Below are positions 51,340-60,580 of a stretch of 64,000 nucleotides of DNA, in pieces. The translations under genes were made by a program, and so were the position numbers. How positions within the stretch are numbered: position 1 is the stretch's first letter; every line of letters starts with the position of its first letter. The stretch spans positions 124,001 to 188,000 of the forward strand of contig NZ_AXAY01000002.1 in assembly GCF_000473045.1 (NCBI RefSeq). The letters run 5' to 3'. Source of the stretch: Bradyrhizobium sp. WSM3983 (GTDB taxonomy: Bacteria; Pseudomonadota; Alphaproteobacteria; Rhizobiales; Xanthobacteraceae). The notes beneath the pieces are model-generated. The model was given only the letters and a program-made list of their open reading frames with translations, had not been told where the DNA came from and made no database searches.

Positions 51340-53139
51340 ATGACCGCTCTGTCAAAAAAGCCCGCGGCTATCCGCGTGGTCCTGCCCTTCGTGTTCCGGC
51401 ACTGGCTGAATCAGCCGGGGCGCACCCTCGCCATCGCCGTCGCTCTGCTGGGAGCGACCGTCGCCGACCTGTTCATGCCGGTGTTTTCAGGACATCTGGT
51501 CGATGCGCTGACGCGTGGCCCGTCCGAGCCTGCCGCCCGCCACGCCGCGCTGGTGGCGCTGGGCGGCATCGTGGTGTTGGGCGCGGCGTCGATGATGTTG
51601 CGCCTGAGCGGACTCCAGGTGATCGTGCCCTTCACGCTGAAGATCATGTCTGACGTGGCGCAGGACGCATTTCTGCGCGTGCAGCGCTTCTCGACCGACT
51701 GGCACGCCAATTCCTTCGCGGGCTCGACCGTGCGCAAGGTCACGCGCGGCATGTGGGCGCTCGATTTGTTGAACGACACCATCCTGCTGGCGCTGCTGCC
51801 ATCGCTGGTCGTGCTGATCGGATCGATGATCCTGCTTGGCGTGCACTGGGCCTCGCTCGGCGCGGTGATCGCGCTCGGCGCGGCTACCTATGTCACGATG
51901 ACGGTGCTGTTCTCGACGCGCTACATCGCACCTGCCGCACGTGTCTCCAATGCGTGGGACACCAAGGTCGGTGGCACGCTGGCGGATGCGCTGACATGCA
52001 ACGCGGTGGTGAAGTCCTTCGGCGCCGAGGCGCGTGAGGATGCGCGGCTTTCCCGCGTCATCAAGCGCTGGCGCGTCCGGGTGCGGCGGACCTGGTTCCG
52101 CTACAACTACACCGCCATGGCGCAGCTTTCGCTGCTGCTATGCCTGCGGGGGTCGGTGATCGGCGGCTCGGTGCTGCTGTGGATGTACGGGCATGCCTCG
52201 CCCGGCGACGTCACCTATGTGCTGACGAGCTACTACGTCATCCACGCTTATTTGCGCGACGTCGGCATGCACATCAACAATCTCCAGCGTTCGGTCAACG
52301 ACATGGAGGAGCTGGTGGCGATCCATGACGAGCCGATCGGCATTGCGGATGCGATTGATGCGCGGCCGATCGCGATCGAAGGCGGCGAGATCGTGTTCGA
52401 CGATGTCACGTTCCACTATGGCGGCCATCGCGCGCCGCTGTATGACGGGTTGTCGGTCAGGATCCGCGCTGGCGAGCGTGTCGGCCTCGTCGGCCGTTCC
52501 GGCTCCGGCAAGACGACGTTCGTCAAGCTGGTGCAGCGGCTCTACGACGTCACCGACGGTCATGTGCTGATCGACGGGCAGGACATCGCGAAGGCCACGC
52601 AGCAATCGCTGCGCAGCCAGATCGCGATCGTGCAGCAGGACCCGATCCTGTTTCACCGCTCGCTCGCCGAGAACATCGCCTATGGCCGGCCCGGTGCCAG
52701 CCTCGAGGCGATCGAGCAGGCGGCGCGGCTGGCGAATGCGCACGATTTCATCCTGCGTCTGCCGAAGGGCTACGGCACGCTGGTCGGCGAGCGCGGCGTC
52801 AAATTATCGGGCGGCGAACGTCAGCGCGTGGCGCTGGCGCGCGCCTTCCTGGCGGATGCGCCGGTGCTGATCCTGGACGAGGCGACCTCGAGCCTCGATT
52901 CGGAATCAGAGGCGCTGATCCAGCAGGCGATGGAGCGGCTGATGAAAGGCCGCACCTCGATCGTGATCGCACACCGGCTGTCGACGGTGCGCAGCCTCGA
53001 TCGCATCCTGGTGTTCGACGGCGGCGAGATCGTCGAGCAGGGCACGCATGCCCTGCTCGCGGGCAAGCCAGCGGGCATCTATCGCAGCCTGTTCGAGCGC
53101 CAGGTGGTGGAGCTCGGGCATATCGCAGCAGCGGAATGA
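51340..53139 (+). CDS. ABC exporter, fused membrane and ATPase domains (MsbA-like)
   Basis: 599 residues: six-helix type I exporter domain (FVFRHWLNQPGRTLAIAVAL; LIGSMILLGVHWASLGAVIA) followed by the nucleotide-binding domain with Walker A GRSGSGKTTFVKL, signature LSGGERQRVALARAF, Walker B VLILDEATSSLDSE and H-loop IAHRLSTVRSLDR. Substrate cannot be assigned; the family includes lipid A, lipopolysaccharide and drug exporters. The ATG at MTALSKKPAA is chosen; a GTG 75 bases upstream is in frame. Two other transporters lie next to it. Confidence 0.92.
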   Translation: MTALSKKPAAIRVVLPFVFRHWLNQPGRTLAIAVALLGATVADLFMPVFSGHLVDALTRGPSEPAARHAALVALGGIVVLGAASMMLRLSGLQVIVPFTLKIMSDVAQDAFLRVQRFSTDWHANSFAGSTVRKVTRGMWALDLLNDTILLALLPSLVVLIGSMILLGVHWASLGAVIALGAATYVTMTVLFSTRYIAPAARVSNAWDTKVGGTLADALTCNAVVKSFGAEAREDARLSRVIKRWRVRVRRTWFRYNYTAMAQLSLLLCLRGSVIGGSVLLWMYGHASPGDVTYVLTSYYVIHAYLRDVGMHINNLQRSVNDMEELVAIHDEPIGIADAIDARPIAIEGGEIVFDDVTFHYGGHRAPLYDGLSVRIRAGERVGLVGRSGSGKTTFVKLVQRLYDVTDGHVLIDGQDIAKATQQSLRSQIAIVQQDPILFHRSLAENIAYGRPGASLEAIEQAARLANAHDFILRLPKGYGTLVGERGVKLSGGERQRVALARAFLADAPVLILDEATSSLDSESEALIQQAMERLMKGRTSIVIAHRLSTVRSLDRILVFDGGEIVEQGTHALLAGKPAGIYRSLFERQVVELGHIAAAE

Positions 53140-53193
53140 GGCGCGCGGCGGCAGGGCGGAAGCCCCGCCGTCACGTCGCCAAGGGGGAATGAG

Positions 53194-54600
53194 ATGAAGG
53201 ACCTGACACGCGGCTCCATCGTGAGCCACATCCTGAGCATGGCGCCACCGATCGTGGTCGGCATGATCACGATCATGATCTGCCAGCTGGTCGACCTGTA
53301 CTTCGTGTCCGGGCTCGGCGATGCCGCGGTTGCCGGCGTCGCTGCGGCCGGCAACGCCGGCTTCCTCGTCAACGCGCTGATGCAGATGCTCGGCGTCGGC
53401 ACGGTGGCGCTGGTCGCGCATGCCGTGGGCCGCAAGGATCGCGACGACGCCAATCTCGTGTTCAACCAGGCGGTCGTCCTGTCGGTGCTGTTCGGGCTGT
53501 TGACGCTGCTCGCCGGCTTTGTGCTGGCGCGCCCTTATATGCGCGCGATTGCCAACGATGAGGCCACGATCGAGGCCGGCACCACTTATTTTCTCTGGTT
53601 CATGCCGGCGCTGGCACTGCAATTCGTCACGCAGGTGATGGGGGCCGCGCTGCGGGCTACCGGCATCGTGCGGCCGAGCATGCTGGTGCAGGTGCTTGCC
53701 GTCATCATCAACATCGCGCTGGCGCCGGTCCTGATCTCGGGTTGGGGCACCGGATACGCGCTCGGTGTCGCCGGAGCGGGCCTGGCAAGTACGATCGCCG
53801 TCTTCATCGGCGTGCTGATGCTGTTTGCCTATTTCCGCAGGCTGGAGCGCTACGTCGCCTTCCATCCCGCGCAATGGCGTCCGCAAATGCGGCAGTGGAG
53901 GAGGATCCTCAATGTCGGCCTGCCCGCGGGCGGCGAGTTCGTGATGATCTTCATCTTCATGGCGGCGATCTATTACGTGCTGCGCGATCTCGGTCCGGCG
54001 GCGCAGGCGGGCTTTGGCATCGGGACGCGTGTCGTAGGCTTGATCCAGATGCCGGCCCTTGCCGTCTCGCTGGCGGCAGGGCCGATCGTCGGTCAGAATT
54101 TCGGCGCTGGCAATTATGAGCGGGTGCGGGAGACCTTCGTCAAGGCGGCGCTGATCGCGACCGTCGTGATGATCGCGCTGACGATCCTCGTGCAGCTCAA
54201 GCCCGGATGGTTGCTCACCGGCTTCTCGAATGATCCGGAGACGATGAGCGTCGCGTTGCTGTTTCTGAAGATGATCTCGCTGAACATGGTGGCGCAGGGA
54301 TTGATCTTCACCTGCTCCAGCATGTTCCAGGGTCTCGGCAACACCAAGCCGGTGTTGTGGAGTTCGGCGACCCGCGTCCTCACCTATTCCTTGCCTGCGA
54401 TCTGGCTTTCGACGCGGCCGGGCTTTCGGATCGAGTACGTCTGGTATCTGTCGAATGCGGCGACAACGCTGCAGGCGGTCCAGAGCCTGTGGTTGCTGCG
54501 TCGCGAGTTCAGGAAGCGGCTGGTGACCCGCCGGCAGCAGGATGCTCTGAAGCAGGCGGCGCCTGAGCCCGTTGCGCCTCCGGTGCGCGAGCCTGCCTAG
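53194..54600 (+). CDS. MATE-family multidrug/organic cation exporter
   Basis: 468 residues, 12 membrane helices in two bundles. MATE features: MAPPIVVGMITIMICQLVDL, GVGTVALVAHAVGRKDRDDA, and the pseudo-symmetric second half (LNVGLPAGGEFVMIFIFMAA-like, GFGIGTRVVGLIQMPALAVS). It uses Na+ or H+ to expel cationic compounds. Its start is 54 bp after the ABC exporter stop, with AAGGGGGAAT upstream, so they may be co-transcribed. The stop overlaps the stop of the convergent TauE/SafE gene by a few bases. Confidence 0.92.
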   Translation: MKDLTRGSIVSHILSMAPPIVVGMITIMICQLVDLYFVSGLGDAAVAGVAAAGNAGFLVNALMQMLGVGTVALVAHAVGRKDRDDANLVFNQAVVLSVLFGLLTLLAGFVLARPYMRAIANDEATIEAGTTYFLWFMPALALQFVTQVMGAALRATGIVRPSMLVQVLAVIINIALAPVLISGWGTGYALGVAGAGLASTIAVFIGVLMLFAYFRRLERYVAFHPAQWRPQMRQWRRILNVGLPAGGEFVMIFIFMAAIYYVLRDLGPAAQAGFGIGTRVVGLIQMPALAVSLAAGPIVGQNFGAGNYERVRETFVKAALIATVVMIALTILVQLKPGWLLTGFSNDPETMSVALLFLKMISLNMVAQGLIFTCSSMFQGLGNTKPVLWSSATRVLTYSLPAIWLSTRPGFRIEYVWYLSNAATTLQAVQSLWLLRREFRKRLVTRRQQDALKQAAPEPVAPPVREPA

Positions 54601-55334
54601 AGCGCGCTGATGCTGTTCCAGACCAGGGTGGCGCCTGACAGGAACAGCAGGCCGAGCACGACATCGCCGAAATGCTTGTCGCTCAGCGCGTGATAGACGC
54701 GCGCCCCGGCCCACGCGCCGATCAGCGTGCCCGGGAACGCGACCATCGCGAGCCACACCACCTTGAACGCGACCAGGCCTGACGCCGTCTGCAACACCAG
54801 CGCCGCGGCGAGCACGGTGAAATTGAACAGCTGGAAGATGCCGCGCCGTTCGTGCTTGTTCCAGCCGCGGATGTTGGCCCACAGGATCGGCAACGGCCCG
54901 GACAGTCCGGCGAGCCCGCCCAAAATGCCGCCGGCAAATCCGATCGCACCGTCGGCGATGCGGCCGCCGAAGGTGATGGCGAATTGCTTCTTGTTGAGGT
55001 ACAGCGCGCTCGAGAAGATCAGCAGCAGCACGCCGACGCTGAGCTTGAAGACTTTTGGATCGGCAGAGGCGACCAGCATGGTCCCGAGCGGCACGCCGAT
55101 CAATCCGCCAATCAGGAACGGCCACACCAGCGACAGGTCGAAGCTCTTCCACATCGAGGGCAGCGTCGAGGTCTGCGCGATCACCGAACAGATCAGCACC
55201 AGGGGCACCGCGAGCGAGGGCGGTAGCACGTAGAGCCAGATGCCGAGCGCCATCAGCGCGGTGCCGAATCCTGCCAGCCCCGAGACGAAGCCGCCGGCCA
55301 GCGCGCCAAACAGGATCAGCGCGTAAGTGAGCAT
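54597..55334 (-). CDS. TauE/SafE-family sulfite/organosulfonate exporter
   Basis: 245 residues, seven to eight membrane helices. TauE/SafE signature: GALAGGFVSGLAGFGTALMA and GFAGGILGGLAGLSGPLPIL with the typical glycine repeats. Members move sulfite, sulfonates or other small organic anions out of the cell; the substrate is unassigned. The frame extends upstream by 30 codons, but the ATG before MLTYALILFGALAG is the family start. Confidence 0.9.
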   Translation of the reverse strand: MLTYALILFGALAGGFVSGLAGFGTALMALGIWLYVLPPSLAVPLVLICSVIAQTSTLPSMWKSFDLSLVWPFLIGGLIGVPLGTMLVASADPKVFKLSVGVLLLIFSSALYLNKKQFAITFGGRIADGAIGFAGGILGGLAGLSGPLPILWANIRGWNKHERRGIFQLFNFTVLAAALVLQTASGLVAFKVVWLAMVAFPGTLIGAWAGARVYHALSDKHFGDVVLGLLFLSGATLVWNSISAL

Positions 55335-55434
55335 TTCCACCGATGAATCCCTGCCGTTACCGGCGATCCCAAGGCCGCGATCGCCTCGTGGCGCATAGCA
55401 CAGATGCGGCGCCTTCAGCATCAATAGAAGTCTG

Positions 55435-56805
55435 CTAGACGATCTGCCTGGTGTCGGTAGGCTTCTGCAGCGCGCCGACGAGGATGCGCAGCGCCCCGGT
55501 CAATTCCGATCTGTTGCGCGCTGCGCCGAGTGAAACGCGCGCCGCGTGCGGCGAGGTTCCGCCGGCCGTGAAGGCGTCGCCGGTAACGATCGCGAGCCCG
55601 TTGCGCAGCAGATGCGCGGCGACGTCCGGTCGCCCCTCCGGCAAGTGCAGCCACAGATGATGTGCGGCGGGCTTTGCCTGGAACTGAAAACCCTTCAATG
55701 CGCGCTGCGCCAGCTGCTGGCGGCCGATGGCCTCGTTGCGGATCGCGGTGATGATGCGGTCGGCGACACCGGTCTCGAGCCAGTGTGTCACCAGCGCGAC
55801 CATCAGCGGTGCGGGCATCTGTACGGTGGCCTGCAGGTAGCCGCGCATCTGAAGCTGCGCGCCGCTGTCGGGCGTGAGCAGATAAGCGACGCGCAACGCC
55901 GGCGCGATGCATTTTGACAGCGTGGTCGCCAGATATGTCCGCTCCGGGATGAGGTTCGCGATCGGCGATGCCGAGCGATCGAGCAGCCCGTAGGCATCGT
56001 CCTCGATCAAGATCGTATCGACATCGCGAACGATCTTTGCGATTGCGCTGCGCCGCTCGGGAGCAAGCGTCGCGGTGGTCGGATTGTGCAGCGTCGGAAT
56101 GAGATAGATGGCCTTCGGGCTGTGCATGCGGCAGGCCTTCGCCAGTGCACCGAGCAGGATACCGCCGTCATCCATGGCGACACCGACGAGCTTGACGCCG
56201 AGCTGCGCTGCTGCAGCCTTGATGCCGGGGAAGGTGAGGGCTTCGGTCAGTACGACGTCGCCCGGCCGCGCGAGATGGGCGAGCAGATTGAACAGGATCG
56301 TCTGCGCGCCGGGAAAGATCACGAGCTTGTCGGCGTGCGCGTGCGGAACGCGTGCGCGCATCCAGCGCGCGGCGACCTCGCGCTCATGCGCGCTGCCGCC
56401 GGGCGGCTGGTAGTTCAGGAATGCGGTCAGGCCCGATTGCGCGCGAATGGCTTCGAGGCCGGCGATGATGCGCTCGTCGAGTTGCGCTTCGAGCGGATGC
56501 GGCGGCACGTTCATCGAGAGGTCGATCGCGACCGGATGCGGCAGGTCGACCACACGGCGCGCGCTGGTCTCGGACACGAACGATCCCTGTCCGACGCGGG
56601 CTTCCATGATGCCGCGGCGCCGCGCCTCGGTGTAGGCGCGCGTCACGGTGGTCAGGTCGATGCCGAGCGCCTTGGCGAGCGCGCGCTGTGTCGGCAATTG
56701 CTGTCCGCGCACCAGCCGGCCGGCGGCGATGTCGGCCTCCATGGCCTCGACGATGCGCAGATAGCGCGGCCCGCTCAGCTCCGAGATTGTAGGAGTCCAA
56801 TCCAT
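55435..56805 (-). CDS. MocR-family regulator (GntR HTH plus aminotransferase-like domain)
   Basis: 456 residues. The N-terminal GntR winged helix contains RALAKALGIDLTTVTRAYTE and ARRRGIMEARVGQGSFVSET. The larger C-terminal part is a class I aminotransferase fold: TILIEDDAYGLLDRSA, the cofactor lysine in TYLATTLSKCIAPALRVAYL, and HHLWLHLPEGRPD. MocR proteins sense amino acids or PLP derivatives and control neighbouring genes. It is divergent from DUF983; two identical 9-bp direct repeats lie between the two. Confidence 0.92.
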   Translation of the reverse strand: MDWTPTISELSGPRYLRIVEAMEADIAAGRLVRGQQLPTQRALAKALGIDLTTVTRAYTEARRRGIMEARVGQGSFVSETSARRVVDLPHPVAIDLSMNVPPHPLEAQLDERIIAGLEAIRAQSGLTAFLNYQPPGGSAHEREVAARWMRARVPHAHADKLVIFPGAQTILFNLLAHLARPGDVVLTEALTFPGIKAAAAQLGVKLVGVAMDDGGILLGALAKACRMHSPKAIYLIPTLHNPTTATLAPERRSAIAKIVRDVDTILIEDDAYGLLDRSASPIANLIPERTYLATTLSKCIAPALRVAYLLTPDSGAQLQMRGYLQATVQMPAPLMVALVTHWLETGVADRIITAIRNEAIGRQQLAQRALKGFQFQAKPAAHHLWLHLPEGRPDVAAHLLRNGLAIVTGDAFTAGGTSPHAARVSLGAARNRSELTGALRILVGALQKPTDTRQIV

Positions 56806-56830
56806 GCGATTTCGGCCTATATCCTTTGAA

Positions 56831-56860
56831 TGTATGGATGCAAGATATTATTGTATGGAT
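56831..56860. promoter_or_regulatory. direct-repeat operator candidate of the MocR regulator
   Basis: TGTATGGAT occurs twice, at 56831-56839 and 56852-56860, on the same strand and 21 bp apart (two helical turns). MocR proteins such as TauR and PdxR are known to bind direct repeats spaced in this manner. The site is in the 79-bp space between the divergent MocR and DUF983 genes, so it may control both. Confidence 0.6.
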
Positions 56861-56884
56861 CACCAAAACGGAAGAGGTGTGGTC

Positions 56885-57316
56885 ATGGCGGCCGGTTCAG
56901 TCTCTCTGGCAAAGGCGATGTGGCGCGGCTTTCGCGGCAAGTGCCCGAACTGCGGCCAAGGGCATATGTTCAGCCGTTTCCTCAAGGTGGCGGACAGCTG
57001 CGACCATTGCGGCGAGGAGCTGTTCCACCAGCGCGCCGATGACTTCCCGGCCTATCTGGTGATGGTCGTCGTCGGCCATCTCGTGGTGCCGGCGATCCTC
57101 GCGGTCGAGACCGCTTATGCCCCGCCGGTGTGGCTGCAACTCGCGGTGTGGCTGCCGGTCACGCTGTTCGCTTCGCTCGCATTGCTGCAACCGACCAAGG
57201 GCGCCATCGTCGGGCTGCAATGGCAGATCGGCATGCACGGCTTTGAGGCGAGCATGCTGCGGCGGGAAGCCAGTCAGCTTGCGCCCGTGCTGGTCAAGGC
57301 GCCGCGCGCGGCCTGA
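56885..57316 (+). CDS. DUF983 family membrane protein
   Basis: 143 residues. Two CxxC pairs form a zinc ribbon (KCPNCGQGHMFSRFLKVADS then CDHCGEELFHQ), followed by HLVVPAILAVETAYAPPVWL and WLPVTLFASLALLQPTKGAI as membrane helices. DUF983 proteins are found in alphaproteobacteria, often beside cytochrome oxidase genes; function unknown. The ATG at MAAGSVSLAKAM has AGAGGTG upstream, though an earlier ATG (MDARYYCMDH) is possible. No oxidase genes are near here. Confidence 0.88.
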   Translation: MAAGSVSLAKAMWRGFRGKCPNCGQGHMFSRFLKVADSCDHCGEELFHQRADDFPAYLVMVVVGHLVVPAILAVETAYAPPVWLQLAVWLPVTLFASLALLQPTKGAIVGLQWQIGMHGFEASMLRREASQLAPVLVKAPRAA

Positions 57317-57389
57317 CGCCCGGCGGCGTTTACATCGCGCGGCCGCCCGGTACACTCCATCGTATCAAACAAGAACGATGGAAACGCCG

Positions 57390-58103
57390 ATGGCCATACG
57401 CGCAAAGACCTTCCTCCTTTGTCATGGCGCGTGGTCCGGCGCATGGGCCTGGAAGAAGATGCATCCGCTGATGGCGCAGGCCGGCTACCGCCTGGTTGCG
57501 CCGACCTACACCGGGCTCGGCGAGCGATCGCATCTCGCCAGTCCGGCGACTGATCTCGAGACGCATATCCAGGACATCCTCAACGTCATCACATTCGAGG
57601 ATCTCAGCGATATCGTGCTGCTCGGCCACAGCTATGGCGGCATGGTCGCGACCAGCGTCGCCGATCGCGCAAGAGAGCGCGTGACGCAACTGATCTATCT
57701 CGACGCCTTCGTGCCGCGCGATGGCCAGTCGCTGTTCGATCTCAACGAAGGCGGGCGCGAGCCGATGCGCAAAGCTGCTGCCGCTGGCGACGGCTACCGC
57801 ATCCCGCCGAACCCGCCGCCACCGGATACGCCGCAGGCCGATCTCGACTGGCTCAATGCGCGCCGCATCAACATGCCGATCAAATGCTTTGAGACGAAGC
57901 TGAAGCTTCAACACGGCGAACCTGCGATGCCGCGCAGCTACATCTACTGCAAGCGCATTCCGCCGGGCGATGTGTTCGGGCAGTTCGCGAAGCGGACGAA
58001 GAGCGAGGAAGGCTGGCGCTATTTCGAGCTCGACGCCAGCCACGCGCCGAATGTGACCGCACCGGAGGCGTTGATGGGTGTGCTGAACGAGATCGTCGGT
58101 TAG
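57390..58103 (+). CDS. alpha/beta hydrolase, salicylate-esterase-like
   Basis: 237 residues. Nucleophile elbow GHSYGGMVATSVADR (Ser), oxyanion segment LLCHGAWSGAWAW, and the catalytic His in FELDASHAPNVTAPEAL. The order and length match the plant MES/EstC-like esterase group. It likely hydrolyses a small ester; the substrate cannot be told. The ATG with GGAAACGCCG ahead of it is chosen; another ATG lies 12 bases upstream. Confidence 0.88.
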   Translation: MAIRAKTFLLCHGAWSGAWAWKKMHPLMAQAGYRLVAPTYTGLGERSHLASPATDLETHIQDILNVITFEDLSDIVLLGHSYGGMVATSVADRARERVTQLIYLDAFVPRDGQSLFDLNEGGREPMRKAAAAGDGYRIPPNPPPPDTPQADLDWLNARRINMPIKCFETKLKLQHGEPAMPRSYIYCKRIPPGDVFGQFAKRTKSEEGWRYFELDASHAPNVTAPEALMGVLNEIVG

Positions 58104-58105
58104 TT

Positions 58106-58209
58106 CACCGTCATTCCGGGGCTCGCGAAGCGAGAACCCGGAATCCATTCCTCCACCAACTCTGCGGCGCAATGGGTTCCGGGCTCGTGCTACGCACGCC
58201 CCGGAATGA
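58106..58209. repeat. palindromic intergenic repeat, type G (gtcattccggggctcgcgaa)
   Basis: gtcattccggggctcgcgaa and gcgagaacccggaatccatt face aatgggttccgggctcg and cgcacgccccggaatgac. The whole element forms one long hairpin. It separates the hydrolase gene from rnpB. Confidence 0.75.
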
Positions 58210-58348
58210 CACCATTTGAATGGCTGCGCGCTCGTCCCAAAATGGTGAGGGGTCCGATGCGTTGGCATCGAACCCCTCGTTGCTTCCTGGTTGAGACGCG
58301 CTTTCTTGACGCGAACCGGAACTCCACTTCGCTCGAAAGCGCTTTAGA

Positions 58349-58778
58349 ATATCAGCCGGCCTGTAAGCCGGGTTCTGTAAGGCACCGTCCGCTTGCGCGA
58401 ACGATACGTGACGGCCATTCCTCTGGGACCATGTTTGCACATGGCCTCGAGCAACCTACCCGGACGGCGGGCCTGACATCGCCCCGCGGCGTTATCGCTT
58501 GCGCGAACAGCCCGCTACGCCGTCCCTATTCGGTTTTGCTCCCGGTGGGGTTTACCATGCCGGCTCCGTTGCCGGACCCGCGGTGCGCTCTTACCGCACC
58601 TTTTCACCCTTACCTGCCTTCGCAGCTTGCGCTGCGAAGGCAGGCGGTTCGTTCTCTGTGGCACTTTCCCTGGGGTTGCCCCCGCCGGACGTTATCCGGC
58701 ACCGTATGTCAAGGGAGCCCGGACTTTCCTCCCCGGCGGCCTTTCGGCACTTGCCGGAGCGGCCGTCCGGCCGACTGA
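58349..58778 (-). ncRNA. rnpB: RNase P RNA (type A), reads on the minus strand
   Basis: On the minus strand the sequence shows the universal RNase P RNA elements: GAGGAAAGUCCGGGCUCCC near the 5' end, CAGGGAAAGUGCCACAGAGA (the CR-II/III core), AGGGUGAAAAGGUGCGGUAA, UAAACCCCACCGGGAGCAAA with the P8/P9 region, GGUAGGUUGCUCGAG and the terminal ACAGAACCCGGCUUACAGGC. A long stem (about 58616-58645) gives the variable P12-like arm. Ends are approximate (about 20 bases). It processes the 5' ends of tRNA precursors together with RnpA. Confidence 0.95.
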
Positions 58779-58917
58779 CGCCTTACGCAATGGGCATTTG
58801 TGACGGTTTCGTCAAGCGGAGATCGAGGCGCACGCAGCAGTGTAAATAATTTATCCTGAACATGTCGTTGGGCGGGCGCCCCGATCTGCAAATGATCTCG
58901 AAAAAAATCCGCGATGA

Positions 58918-58944
58918 TGTCGTTTGACGTCGGCCCCGTTCGAC
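58918..58944 (+). promoter_or_regulatory. ECF-type promoter candidate ahead of the DGPF gene
   Basis: TGTCGT (58918-58923), 17 bases, then CGAC (58941-58944), about 40 bases before the ATG. The -35/-10 lengths suit an ECF-type sigma, and the ECF sigma gene is in the same operon, so it may be autoregulated. I recall TGTCG/CG-type boxes for ECF42 but cannot confirm the consensus. Confidence 0.4.
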
Positions 58945-58982
58945 TGGTGTCGGCGATCCCGCCGAACAACAGGAGTTAAGCG

Positions 58983-59333
58983 ATGCAATATCTGCTGCTG
59001 ATTTACCGGAACGAAACCTTCCTGACCGAGATGAACGCCACCGACCGTCAGAAGCTGGCGGGAGAATATGGCGCCTACACGCAGTCGATCATCCAGAGCG
59101 GCCATTTCAAGGCCGGTGACGGGCTGCAGCCGACGACGACGGCGACCACAGTGCGCGTTCGCGACGGCAAGACCATGACCACCGATGGTCCGTTCGCGGA
59201 AACGCGTGAGCAACTCGGCGGCTACTATCTGGTCGAAGCCAAGGACCTCGACGACGCCGTCGCGCTCGCGGCGCGAATTCCCGAAGCCAAGAGAGGATCG
59301 ATCGAGGTCCGACCGGTCATGATCTACAAGTGA
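58983..59333 (+). CDS. DGPF-domain (YCII-related) protein
   Basis: 116 residues starting [20 protein letters not shown]. The YCII-related features are visible: [40 protein letters not shown] (the TDGPF-type motif) and [19 protein letters not shown]. Such proteins are regularly encoded next to ECF sigma factors of the ECF42 group. The stop overlaps the sigma-factor start (GTGA), indicating coupling. A regulatory partner or an antisigma-like sensor role is inferred. Confidence 0.9.
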   Translation: MQYLLLIYRNETFLTEMNATDRQKLAGEYGAYTQSIIQSGHFKAGDGLQPTTTATTVRVRDGKTMTTDGPFAETREQLGGYYLVEAKDLDDAVALAARIPEAKRGSIEVRPVMIYK

Positions 59334-60565
59334 TCTCTCTGGCCGACATCGACAAGATCTTCCGCGACGAGGCGGGGCGGGCGCTGGCCACCCTGATCCG
59401 CCTCGTCGGTGATTTTGATCTGGCCGAGGACGCGCTCCAGGACGCTTTCGCGGTGGCGCTCGAGCGCTGGTCGGCCGGGGAGGTCCCTGACAATCCGCGC
59501 GCCTGGCTGGTCAATGTCGGCCGCAACAAGGCGATCGACCGTGTGCGTCGCCAAGCCGTCTTTCGCGGCAAGCAGCAGGCGCTCCTGCACGAGCTCGAGC
59601 TCAATGCAGATGCGCCGGCCGAGCCGCCGGCGATGCTTGACGACGATATGCTGCGGCTGATCTTCACTTGCTGCCACCCGGCGTTCGCGCCCGAAGTCCA
59701 GGTCGCGCTGACGCTGCGTACGGTCTGCGGCCTCTCTAGTGCGCAGGTCGCGCGCGCCTTCCTCGTCGGTGAGGACGCGATGGCGCAGCGCCTGGTTCGT
59801 GCCAAGCAGAAGATCAGGCTCGCCGGCATACCCTATGAAGTGCCCGAGCGCGACGCGCTGGCACCGCGGCTCGATGGCGTGCTTGCCGTGATCTATCTCG
59901 TCTTCACCGAAGGCTATGTCGCAACCTCAGGCGCCGACCTGATGCGGCCTGATCTTGCGGTCGAGGCGGTCAGGCTCGGTCGCTTGCTCGACAGGCTGAT
60001 GCCCGATCGCGCCGCGATCAAGGGGCTGCTGGCGTTGATGCTGCTCCATGACGCGCGGCGCGCCGGTCGCGAGACCGCGGCGGGCGACATCGTTCTGCTG
60101 GAAGAGCAGGACCGCTCGCTCTGGGATCGCGCGCAGATCGAGGAGGGCCTGCGTCTCGTCGATGACGCGCTGCGCGTGCCCGGCCGGCCGCAGCCTTATG
60201 CGGTGCAGGCCGCGATCGCAGCGCTGCATGCCCGCGCACCGAGCTTTGAGGAGACCGATTGGCCGCAGATCGCCGGCCTCTACGAAGTGCTGCTGCGCAT
60301 CAACCCGTCCCCGGTGATCGAGCTCAACCACGCGGCGGCGATCTCGATGGTCGACGGCCCGGCACGTGCGCTCGATCTCGTCGACGCGATCACCGCGCGC
60401 GGCGGGCTGAACGGCTATGAGATGTTGCCGGCGGTGCGCGCCGATCTGTTGCGGCGGCTCGGCCGCAAGGACGAAGCGCGCGAGGCTTATCGTGTGGCGA
60501 CGGCGGCGACGCAACTGGAGCCGTTGCGAAGGTTGTATGCGCGGCGGGTGCGGGAGATGGTGTAG
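59330..60565 (+). CDS. ECF42-type sigma factor with long C-terminal extension
   Basis: 411 residues from a GTG that overlaps the DGPF stop. Sigma region 2 is [20 protein letters not shown], region 4 is [20 protein letters not shown] with [17 protein letters not shown]. The 220-residue C-terminal domain ([60 protein letters not shown] with TPR-like helices) is typical of the ECF42 group, which lacks a classical anti-sigma factor. It directs RNA polymerase to its own operon promoter and others. Confidence 0.92.
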   Translation: MISLADIDKIFRDEAGRALATLIRLVGDFDLAEDALQDAFAVALERWSAGEVPDNPRAWLVNVGRNKAIDRVRRQAVFRGKQQALLHELELNADAPAEPPAMLDDDMLRLIFTCCHPAFAPEVQVALTLRTVCGLSSAQVARAFLVGEDAMAQRLVRAKQKIRLAGIPYEVPERDALAPRLDGVLAVIYLVFTEGYVATSGADLMRPDLAVEAVRLGRLLDRLMPDRAAIKGLLALMLLHDARRAGRETAAGDIVLLEEQDRSLWDRAQIEEGLRLVDDALRVPGRPQPYAVQAAIAALHARAPSFEETDWPQIAGLYEVLLRINPSPVIELNHAAAISMVDGPARALDLVDAITARGGLNGYEMLPAVRADLLRRLGRKDEAREAYRVATAATQLEPLRRLYARRVREMV

Positions 60566-60580
60566 TCGCCACATGCTCCG

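Noticed and set aside
52906..55152. Long minus-strand open frame (748 codons) opposite the MATE gene
   Set aside because: High-GC shadow; Arg/His-rich and without domains, whereas MATE and the convergent TauE/SafE genes are clear.
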